This document shows positions 36,401 to 48,034 of a stretch of DNA of 64,000 nucleotides, piece by piece (the first letter of the stretch is position 1; every line of letters starts with the position of its first letter). The notes beneath the pieces were generated by a model. That model did not search any database and had not been told where the DNA came from. It saw nothing but the letters and a program-made list of their open reading frames with translations. Position numbers and translations under genes: made by a program. Source of the DNA: Amborella trichopoda (taxonomy: Eukaryota > Streptophyta > Magnoliopsida > Amborellales > Amborellaceae); NCBI RefSeq assembly GCF_000471905.2, contig NW_006499912.1, positions 751,637 through 815,636 on the forward strand, written 5' to 3'.

Positions 36401-39400
36401 TCTGAGAGGTAAGGAAGGCAAAATTTGAGGTCTTCAAGAAGGGCAGTTGCTTCTTCCTCCATTTGAATCAGAATGTCCAATGGATTTGGATAGGGATGCT
36501 AGTGTAGTGTTAGAGCTGTTCCTAAGGATTGCCGCTATCCCGGGAGGTATAGGGTTTCCTAGGGAGCAACCATCGAAGTTTAGTTTGAGTAGACCTGGAT
36601 CAAGGGGTCTCCAACATGAACTTCGTAATATGCCATCGCTGTTATGTTGTAAGATGGCCATCCGATCATTGAAGAAAACTGCGTGAGGAAGACCTTTAAA
36701 GTCGTTGTGATTGGTTGCACTAAACACTATAGAAGATTTGAGCTTGGCAAAGCAAGTTGGGTATGTGGATGAGACTCCCTTGAAGATTCTATTGTTTCTC
36801 TCGATCTATATGACCCAATTGTTGCTGCCACCGTAGTTTTCCAAAGGAGAATCCCTAGTTTTGCCCAAGGGTAAGGTTGGATCTAGATAGGATTTGGGGG
36901 ACCTAGGCTGGAAGTACCCACTTAACGCGCAACAGATTTAGTACCTTACCCCAAATGGCAAAAGCACATGGACATTGTAGGAACAAGTGGTTATTGGTTT
37001 CCTCTTCTTCTAAGCAAAGGGCACACCTGTTAGGTAGGGGTAGGCCTCTTCTTTGCAGCCAATCGATAGTGAGTACCCTTTACCAAAGGGCAATACACAT
37101 AAAGGTCTTGAGCTTGGGGGGTGAAATAGATACCCATGTCGAAGCCACTATGGAGGGTGGTGCATGAGGAAAGGTATAGGGAGAAGTGAGATTAGAGTAA
37201 AAGGAGGAAACCGAGAAGACACCTGAGGCATTGGGTGACTAAACTAACTGGTCTTCTCCAGTAGGAGGGATAAAACGACCGTGAAGTGCCACCGATAATT
37301 CAAGAAAGTGTGGGATTTCGAGCTCATTCAGGGGTGTTTTGAAGCTAAGATTCCAGGAACAAGATTGTCCCGAGAGAGTCATCTCTTCGGCCACTGAGGA
37401 GTCTTGGTGGCGGGCCAGCGAGAAAATGCTGGGGTAACTATTCTTGAGGGGTATAGGACCAAGCCAAACGTCATACTAGAACTGAACTCGATTGCCCCTC
37501 ATTGGGTGGATGTGAATGCAATTTCTGAAAGAATGTTAGGAATGGAGTGATCTTCATAAACCAGAGGCTCTAGAGTGATTCCTAAATTCAGGGACCCATG
37601 GTGAAGATGGGATACAATATTTGTGTCTAAAAATGCCGATCCAGAGTTGGTCAGTTTGAGTAGATGGATGCCACCACCACTTTCCAAGGAAGGCTAGATT
37701 CTGTTTCTTGAGTAATCTAATGCCTAACCCCCTTTGCCTTTTTGGTTGGCAAAGGTTGTCTCAGGAAATAAAATGATATTTGTGGTTATTTCCAACTCAT
37801 GACCAGAAGAACCTCCATATGAGCTGTTCGATTCTTGCAGCTATGGCAGCCGACATATGGAAGATAGACATTTGGTAGATTGGAATGTTGGCTGTGGCTT
37901 AATTAGGGTCATCCTTCTTGCAGGAGAAAGGAAACAACCTTTCCATCTTGCCAATTTCCAATCAATTTTGTCTAAGATGTGAGACCAACAAAATACATTA
38001 CTATCATACTTTGCTAATAAATCAATCTATCAAGAAATTTGCATTTGAATCTTGATTCCGTATTATTAGAACTTTGACTCAGTGTTGATTGAAACATTGT
38101 TCTGACTTTGTCCATCTATGAACCCAGGTTTTGACGTACTGGATCTAGCTTCCAAAAAACATTGGCACATTATTCCAAAAAATCGAGATCAAGGTTGAAT
38201 ACATGTTGAATCCCGCTCTTGAGCTCCTATGAATCACAAGTTTTGTGAAATGGAATCTAGATTCCCAACTCCAGGAACTGGGATTCAAATAAATATTTGG
38301 AACGAGATTTGAGAAATTTGGAAAATATAGGGAAAGAGATTCGAGAAATTTGGAATCGTGATTTTTGTCTTTTGAGAATCACGATTCATCCTAGGAAATG
38401 CAGAATCGCGATTCCAGACCTCGGTACACGATCTAGGTAATTGTAACTCAAACACATGATGCACCGGTTACGTATGTGCAAGCCTCTCCTTTGGAGTTGG
38501 TCCATAATCAAAACTCTTTCAACAACAACCAACCAATTTGATAGTTGAATTTTTGGTGAAATGAGTGGGAACCAGGCTCTAACAGGTAGGGGAGAGGGTT
38601 GGGTGGGATGGTTAGGTAGTGAGAAAAGTCAATGGTAGAAAGAGGAGATGGAGAAATTATCCGAGGCTCTAGGAACCCAAATGAGCTTGTCCTCACTCGA
38701 GTGGGAAAGGTAGACTAAGTGCATTAAAGCGTCGAGTTCAAGGTGTGTTCCCAACTCGTGGTCGGCAAGGGATCTTCTAAAGTTTCGGGACCAGGGTCTA
38801 GTGCGATTCGAGAGATTGAAGTGGTTGGCCATTGTGGTCGAGTGGTTACTGGCCATAAGGTATAAATTGGGAAATCCCTAAGGGGGGTGAGTCCAATCCC
38901 TAAGTCGGACCAAAAAAGGATTTGGTGGTCCACCCATTGGAGGAAACAAACATTGGCCTTGAAGTGATCATAATAGTGGAGTAAAGATCGCCAAAAGCAA
39001 AAAGAGTGACTATTAGTGCTGCAGGGGGTTAGCCAGTGAGAGGGGAAAGATTTTTTTTTTGGCGAAGTACCACTTGCCACATGTGACCCTCTTTTGTAGA
39101 TAGGTGCCACCACCACTTGCCAAGTAGAATGAGATTGTTACTCTTGAGCCTGCAGATTCCCAAATCCATCCGAGGATTTAGGCCCGTAGACTTTATCCCA
39201 AGAGATGAAATGAAATTTTTTGGCAGTCTCCTCTCGTGACCATAGGAAATATCTCATGAGTTCTTCAAGGCGAGCAATTATAGAGGAGGGAATATGGAAA
39301 AGTGTGTGACATCTAGTAAATGGAGACGTTGGAAAGAGTTGCCTTGGTAAGGGTTACCCTACCCGCCGAGGAGAGGAAACGCCCTTTCCAATCGGCTAGC

Positions 39401-42400
39401 TTGCGGTCGAATTTGTCGGTGATGTGTCCCCATTGACTTTGTTTTGGCATGCCCGAGCAGAATGGCAGCCCTAGGTATGTGGTGGGCAGGGTTTCGATGC
39501 TACATCCCCACTTTTCAGCAAAGGCGATAGTGGTTTGTGCATCGAAGGCCACTCCAATCATCTTTGTCTTGGCCATGATAACCAACTGGAAGCACTTAAG
39601 GAAGAGAAGAAGGGTGTTCACCTGCTGGTCTGGGGCATCGTAAAATCGTAGGGTGTCATCTACATATTGTAAGTGGGATGCCATGAGGCCATCGTTCCAA
39701 CTTTTGAATCCTTTTAGATGGCCGTGGCTATGCATCTCAGCCAAGGATCTACTGAAAACCTCTGCTACAATAACAAAGAGGAAAGGGGAAAGGGGATCCG
39801 TTGTCTTAACCTTCTAGAGGAGGGGAAAAGTCCTTTGGGAGAGCCGTTCATCAAGATGGAGAAATGTGGGTTTGACATGCAGCCCCTGATCCACGATCTC
39901 CACCAAATATCAAAGCCCATTCTTAGAAGAGTTTCGTCAAGAATAGCCCAATCGACGTGGTTGTAGGCTTTCTCCAAGCCTAATCTAATGACGAGGCTGA
40001 AAGGTATGGCTGTGGAACTCAAGGTATTAAATTCAAATTTTTTTCAAAACTTTTCGTTTACTTTTATTTCAAATACTTGAAATCCACTTACATGGGTCAC
40101 AAGATGTTGCTGTAAAATTAAAATAATGCTCTAGATACAACCTTGGATCTTTATTTTCACTGCCAAGAGAAATATAAACTATCCATAAACTTTAAACTAA
40201 CTCCTATTATAATTTTTAGCGCAAAATAAATTCCTAAAAATTTACAAAACATAAGAAATAATATTGTAAATTAATTTAAAACTACTGGGAAGACTTACTG
40301 AAAGGCGCCTGGAGTTATCCTACCAGGACTTGGTACATCCTACACCCGATGCCTTGACCCATAGCACACTTTTGCTCCTTAAGGTGCTGCTGGAAATTCT
40401 GAGATATGGATGCTTTAGAGGTAATGCTTCTTTCTCTAGGGTTTTAGAGAGCTCAAAAATGACTAGGGTTTCTACAAACCCTGTAGGGCCAAATTAGGGC
40501 TAAATCTGTTAGTTGATCTCTTTCTAGATTGGGCTTCTCTCTTCTTTCTTAAAAAATACAGCAAACCCTTACTCTAGGGTTTCACTATAGCGCCACCTCT
40601 ATTTTTCTTTTGGGTGGCTTAGTACACAAATATAGAGGAAAGAGAGTGGCTTGCCTCCCTATGGGTAAAGAGAGGAGGGCACATGACCTTAAGTTTCCTT
40701 TTGGAGAGAGAAGAAATTTGGAGAGGTGTGTGAGAGAGAAAGGATCTAGTCTTGAGAGAGAGAGGAATCTTAGCATGTCAGAGAGGGTTCAAACTAGATC
40801 TTTATATAGAAAGAAAATCTATCTCCTAATTTGAATAGGACTTTCCAGTTTCCAGCTAGACCTTTAGGATAAATAGAAAATCTATAGGATGAGAGAGATT
40901 TAATTAGAGCCTTCCATCCCATAGGTCAACCATCATGGTTATTGGCGGAAAGATAGGAACCTTATCCCCTTATAGTTTGACTCAACTCCAACTCCTATTT
41001 AAATTTGAGATGCAATCAAATTTAAACATTAGCTAGATCTCCATTTAAATTTGAAATACAATCAAACTTAAACATTATCTAGATCTCATAGGAAACCAAA
41101 TCTAATTTGAAATAGATTTTTCCTATCTAATTTTTTAACTAGTTTAAAAATTTTAAACTATATCATCAAGAGGGGCGTTCCCCCCCCCTTCCCCTCTTTT
41201 TCTAAATAAATGGGTGGAGCCATTTTTCTAAAGAGGTGGCTTGGGGGGGATTTTATGTTTTAAAAAAAAGTGCGCCCCATATATATAAAAAGGGTGGCGA
41301 GCCACCCTAGAGGTCATGTGGACCGCACATGGGTGGCACGAATGTGGGGGTTGGATCCTTGGTCCCGACATGTGCTATGTAAAGTTCTGAAATTGCAGAA
41401 ATACCCTAATATAAACAAATACTGCAGAAATAATGTTTTAAAAAATGTGAAAAATATTTAAAAATCAGAGAAGCATTTATAATACCAAAATAAAATATAC
41501 TAGGAGTGGGTTGGTACCAATGGGTCAAAATAAGTGACAATAAGGGCTCTCCACTCACCTCATAAACCATTATCTACTACTGTTCCCTTATCTAACCCAA
41601 CAAAGACCCATAACGCACTGGCTCAAAGCTCATGATTGGCTTATCAAAATTGGACAATAAACAATGGGACCATGATCTTAGAATGTGGATTTCAGGTTCC
41701 TCCTTTAAGAGTAAGTCTAGCACTTGTCACTACAGTGCAAAGGGGGCTCTCTCTATGCACATGCACAAGTGTTCCTCTATAAGGCTGCTTCCTAATAATA
41801 GAGAGAGCAAGGGGGCTCTCTCTATGCACATGTACATGTGTTCCTCTATAGGATTGCTTCCTAATAATGCTATCATGTGTACATGTCGTGTGGAAGTTTG
41901 TTGAGGCTTTGACCCTTGCTCTCACAGGCCTACAACTGCACATAGGAGACCACGCAATTCTCCCGGCCTACAAACATGGTCCTGGGGCATCTCCTTGACC
42001 TCAATAAGGGATGACCCAATGTAAATCCTTCTCGATAGTGCCACATGCCCAGGCCCAAGGGTTTTGGACATGATCAGGGCCATAAACCGCCCAACCCTTA
42101 GTCAGTCAACACACTCCCACTGAGTGCATATTCCACTATAAATATCATTTTTACAAGCTCTCTAAGCCTTTAAAGGCCACAAAACCCAATTGAGGCCCAG
42201 GGTTTTGGCCAGGGAAGGAGAATGGATGCATTCATGCGCAACCAATGCACCATTGAGGAACTGACGATCGTTCACAAAAGCCCCTTTATTAGTGCATATG
42301 ACGCAGTCCAAGACCTCTCTAGGTCTAGAGGCTAACACTTTAGAGAGAATCTTGTACGAGCTATTGATAAGGCTTGTAGGTCTAAAGTTTTTAAGCTCGT

Positions 42401-45400
42401 CTGCCCCCCTCTACTTTTGGAAATAGGGTGATTAAGGTGGTGTTTATGGCTTTGTGGACTATGCCTCTTTCATGGAATTCATGAAAGAAAGAGAGGATAT
42501 CTGGGTGAAGGGACTCCTAGAAATGCTTGAAGAGGGCTATGGGATAGCCGTCAGGCCTTGGGGCTCGGTCTTGGTTGAGATCTCTAATAGCTTGGGTGAT
42601 CTCATCTTCGAACAATGAGCGTTCTATCCAAGCAACTTTATCGTGGGGGATGGTTAGAAAGGAGAGGTTGGTCATTCGAGGTTTAGGCCCGGCTAGGACT
42701 TGGAATAGTTGCTTGAAGAAGTCGAGTGATTGCTGATTCCACAAGGTGTGGTTCATTGAGTATGATGTTACCAGTTTTAATCTGAGTTTTGGTTTTCTGC
42801 AGTTCGCAATTTTGTGGAAGAGGTTGTGTTTTGATCCCCATAATTGAGCCATTTCACTCTGGAATGTTGGAACAGTGGATTTCTTCTTTGTGGAGGATAG
42901 ATTGGAATTCAAGTTTGAGATGGGATCTCTCACTGCGTTCTGTGGGGCTAAGATTTCATGCCTCTTCAATTTGTTCCACTCACTAATGGATTGGAGAACG
43001 GCTTCTTTTCAGCCTTGGAAATTTCCAGGATGGTTGTGGCTCTAATTCCTCAGGGAGTGTTTGAGACAGGGATGAGGTAGAGGAGTGGCTAGACTAGGTG
43101 AATGCTACACTTGCAAGCGGTATATCAATAAGATGGTGTTAAGAAATGAAGTTTAAGAACTAGGTCATACTTTGTGTAACTCTAGAACAAGTGTTTCTCT
43201 CAAAGGACCTTCTTGTAACATTGAAATCATCGTCGGGGCACCATTGCGACGGAGGGAAAGCAGCATTGGCATCTCATTCCCCCCAAGCTTTTGGAACTGC
43301 CTGAGTTTGGGCCTTATACTGCTGTAAACTTCTAGAGCAGGCTGTCAGAGACCTTGGTGAGGGAGATAGTGATCAAGAAGTTGGCCAAAAATAAGGAGAG
43401 AGAGGGGGTGGTTGGGTCCCGGATGACCCAGATGCCACCTAAGGCTCCAAGTGCCGCAAGACCAATCCACTAACATGGCTGCAAACCCTAGACTTGACAG
43501 ATTTCGTCAATGAATGGAGAAGGCTTCTTGGTTTGAGGGTAAGAACACAAGGGGTGTATTTCCGGCAAAGGTCTCTAGATGAGCTGCCTTTAAGGGGTCC
43601 TCCTAGGCGCTAGACATTCCAAGTAAGGAGTTTCATAAGTAGGGGTTAAGGGGTTAGGCTTTTCGTAGATGAGTGTCTGGGACAATTGTGTGAAGAGGAG
43701 AATGCTGCTGGGGAGGCAAGGAGAGCGGAGGGTCATAGTGTATATTGGAGGTGAGGTTTGATAATTGCCTTTTTTACTAATACTTACTTGGCACTTGGTA
43801 CGCGCCATTGTTATAAATGGCGTAGGCGCTCGCCTAGGCATTTTGAGGGCCTGGCCGCCTACCTGGCCCGACGCCCAGAGACAGGGGCGGTAGGGACTAT
43901 TAATTAAGATAGAAGTTGTACTATAATAATTATTTATTAATTTATATCTATAACATTTCGTTTTGGATATCAAATATTCACAAAATATCAATTTCACCCA
44001 AAGTTTATGACTATTCGCAAAATATAAGTCCAAATCAGTAAATTTTCCATCTACAAATATTTAAAATATCAAAAAAGTTAAAAAAAAAAAAACTACTAGG
44101 ATATCAAAACCTCACACATTGTACAAAATAGGAACCAATTAATCATAAAAGAATTTGATATAGGACCAATTTCATCGTCAAAATAAGTTAATAATCAATT
44201 AATCACAAAAAAAGCAATTATTTTCAACTAGAAACATGTAACTATATCATAAAAGGAAAAAAGTTAAAAAAGAAAAATCAATTGATTCAAAACATAATAT
44301 GTTATAGCAAAAAAACTCAAAACCCTTATTCGAATATCATAATGGCAAAAACCTTATCTATTTTATCGTCAAAAAGTCTTCACTATTGACCACTTAAAGC
44401 TCTGAAAGCTACCACGAAGGGTTGCCTTGATTTTGGAAGAACTCGAAAAAATTGAAAATTTATCGATCTCTCGAAAAATTACAAAATAGAGGTTTTTGAG
44501 AGATTTTTTTCTCCCTAGATGAAACGGATTTGGTTTTGGGGGTTTAGAATGTCCCCCAAAACCCTTTCCCCCCCCTTTTATGTGTGTGTGTGTGTGTGGA
44601 GGGGGGGGGATTACTTTTTTGATTGTAACTGAGGGCATTTTTCTGCCCTCGGCAGCTTGCGTTGAGGTGGTGCCTAGGTGGCACCTTGCCTGCCTAGGTG
44701 GGCGCCTAGACTCAAGTCGCCTAGGTTCGCCTAGGCGTTTTAAGCGACAGGCCGCCTAATCGGCTGGGCGGTCGAATTTTTTATTATTGGTATGCACATC
44801 AGCTTTCATGAATGTATTGACATCCACTCATGGTTGTACCACTCAAATCCCATGACTTGGAGCACTTGCACTATGTCTCCTTGGGTAGTGTCCATTCTAG
44901 TAATGAAGCTGGAGCCAACTGAAGGTGGGGAAGTAGAGTTCGGCCCTGAGCTAGGCTGGGTGAGGGAGTCCGAGTGGTTGTTGCATCAAAGGCGTTGAGG
45001 TCCAGATCCACTCAAGGGAGAAGTGGAGCCGACCCAAGGGGTGAGGGATTGCTGTTGGCCGAGAGTGGGCTAGGCTTGGAACAAGGGATTGGTGGTGCGA
45101 GGTTGAATGTGGGAGCTGAAAGAGGGGGGAAAGGAACCGGGATGGCAGCTAAAGGAGGAGGAAAGAAGAGGCAAGGGTTAGATGGGATGGGTGAGTGCGC
45201 AAGGAGGAGAGGGGGGGGGGGGAGTAATTGTTAGAGAGAGGTTGCGGAGGGGAGGGGGACGAAGGTTGGAGGACTCCCCTTGCAATGGTGTGGAAGATGG
45301 GAAAAGGGGATTGAGGGGTGGGCAGTGGGGTACTGGAAATGGAGAGGGGGGCTGGGAAGAGCAGCTAAGGTTGGGGCTGAGGAGGGGATGGTTGTGGGGT

Positions 45401-47996
45401 CCAACATGAAGGTGTCCTGAGGAGGTGGCACAAGTTGGTTTTCGGGGTAGGTTTGCTTGTGTTGGGAGAGGGATTGAGGAATAAGGGCCATGGGGCTGGA
45501 AGATTGGTATTGGGAGATAGGAAGGACAGGGTCAAGGGTGACCGAGGTAGGAGGTGAGGAGGGGGTAGGATGGTCAAAGTGCAGGGGAGAGGGGTGGGGG
45601 AGAAAAGGCAGGCTTAAGGGAGAGGAAGAAAAGGTAAGAGAAGTTTGGGCTAGAGGGGAGGGAGAGTGGGAGGGGCTGGGTGGCAGGGAGGCCTAAAGCT
45701 TCGAAACGATAGAGTGGCCCGCTTGAGGGGGAGGAGATGGCAAGAGGATTTGAGGAAGGGAAGGCTAAGGTAACTAGGATATGCGAAGTGGAGGGAGGCT
45801 CAATGGAGAGAGGTAAGTCGGTGGAGGGAAAGGCAGGGTGGTAGTTGGATGAGGGGAGTGGATAGAGTGGATAAGAGGAAGAGGGAGGGAGTGGCCCTCA
45901 CAACCGTTGGATGAGGTGGGTGGATTTCTTAGAGGAGGGATGAAGCTAGGTGTCCCATGGGGGTCTCGGGGAGTGGGCTAATTGGGGGGGAAGGCTGCAG
46001 GGAGGAATGGCAGGATAGGGGAATCACATGATTAAAGTGAGGGAGGCCTCCAGGTCGCAAAGGGGTAGGCTTGTGGTCATGTGCAGGGGTGTTGGGGACT
46101 TGGCTGAATGGGGAACTCGAGGGGGCTGGGGGGGGGGGGGGGAGAAGGTCCCATGGAGAGAGGGCCTGGTGAGTTGTCATGCTCTCGAGGGTGGTCACCA
46201 CATGTGTCGTGATGGAAGAAGGAAGGAAGCGCTCCACAAGGATGGGAGGTCTAGGGCTGACACATTCCTTGCTTTAGACTGTCGGATGAGTGTGAGCAAG
46301 GGATGGAGGGTCGAGCCTTGGTAGCTGGGTTGAGGGGTCACAACGGCCACACGATAACAAGACCTATAGTTGTGATGGGGAGGCCTTTGTCCTCTGCGAG
46401 AGACTCTGGTTCAGGCACCTTGGACTTCATTAGGGGGTTTCTCACCCCCCTGGAGGTGACATGGGGACGGGGAAGTTGTCGCCCAGGATGGATGAACACA
46501 ATATATAGGAGTCCTACGAAAATCCACGAGGTGGGAAGGATGGAATGAGGGTCAAGCACTTCAATGAGCAGCCTGATGGTGTACAAGGGCCAAGGGGAGC
46601 TGTTCTCTCAATTTCCTGTGCACGACACAAAATTCCCAAAGCAGTCTTGATGGATTGCAGGTTTGCGGATGACAGACATGGAGGGGGATGTTTGATAAGA
46701 GAATGCAGATTGTTTGTTTCTTGAAGGCACCTAAGAGTGGGGGCCAAGAAACTAGGGTAGGTAGGAGGAAGGGATGACTGGAGGGTCTTGTGTGTGCTAT
46801 GCCGAGGAGAACAAGAACACGATGGATCCATCTGCGAGTATTCTGCACCCAATCTTGGCCCCATTTTTCAATGCCTCACAAATCTTCTCTTTAACGAAAG
46901 AATCGCCCAACCAGGGAGGAAAGTAACTTCGCCTTCTTCTCTCCAATCTAAGGATGGTCTAGAACGATGAGGTTCTGGGTAATCTCATTGCTGGGCAATG
47001 CGGCAGTATGGGGTAGGTACGATGAGGTTCTGGGTAATCTTGTTGCTGGCCAACGAGGCAGTATGGGGTAGGTGGCGAGCAAGGAAGGTCTGGGCAACGA
47101 GAGCTACTTGAGGGCAGATTCGACAGAGGTCGAGGAGGGCTTGGCCTGAAGTGGTCTAGAGGATGGGGAAGAAGGGAGTTTGGAAGAGAAGAGAGTTTGA
47201 AGAGGTGGGTATAGTTATGGTAGAGTAGAGAGAGGGGGAAGGGTGTAGGAGGAGGGGAGGGGCTTGAAGGAGGAAGGATGGTTGTAGGAGGGCATCTTCT
47301 TCGCGGCTCAAAAACTTGAGCAGCCTTCACATTTCCACACATTATTGGTAAGCACGTCTAATCTACAAAACGATGAGAATTAGGGCCACATAATTTTATT
47401 TTTTCTATTTAACCATCAATATTTAGTCTAGTGTTTCTTGAACTTAAAACAAGGGTATTTTTGGAATAAAATATTTGTTTCAAATCTGGCATATTTATGG
47501 TATTTTAAATTTGTTACAGGAAACAATTTGAGTCGGAAATCTAGTGGCCCATGTGGGAACTATTGAGGGACACAGTCAGTGTCCATGTGGGTCCATTTGA
47601 ACGACATGGAGGCCACTGGCCATGGGGTCCATGGGAAGGTCAAAGGTGGTTTTAGCATGGGTCCCATGGAATCTTCTAGATGGTGCCTGAGAACCATGTG
47701 TCTTCTATTTCAATTAAGTTGCCAAGAAGATTCTAGGTGGTTAGGTCATTAAGATTTGATAATTTGGTTAGGAGGTTGATCTATCATAGGAAATCTTATC
47801 TAGTTGGGAGCTAGTTATTAATCCTAACTAGATTTGGAAGTCCTATGGAAGATATCGTTGAACTTCATCTAGAAGTTAGGAGAGAATTGGAAAGTAAAAG
47901 TCCTAGGAGTAATGGTGCATGGTCAACCCTTGATCTGTGGTGGATGGCCAGGGGATTGATGTCTGAAGGTTAGCACCCTCTGACCATTATTCCATT

Positions 47997-48034
<38 letters not shown>

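Larger units (their letters stand above)
34931..38445. mobile_element. Unclassified insertion within the LINE, 6-bp target duplication
   Basis: A 3515-bp insertion flanked by ACTCAA (34925-34930 and 38446-38451). The LINE reading frame resumes exactly across it. Subtracting the nested LINE and its duplication leaves about 1.54 kb. Both ends are rich in GGAATC/GATTCC motifs, in diverged repeats. An internal site, TGGTATCGGAGT (35538), resembles a copia primer-binding site. The ends lack TG...CA, so class is uncertain: a deleted LTR element or a foldback element. Confidence 0.65.

Noticed and set aside
44798-46140. G-rich + strand open frames (glycine/arginine-rich) as real proteins
   Set aside because: They are complements of the proline-rich LINE ORF1 linker and low-complexity runs.
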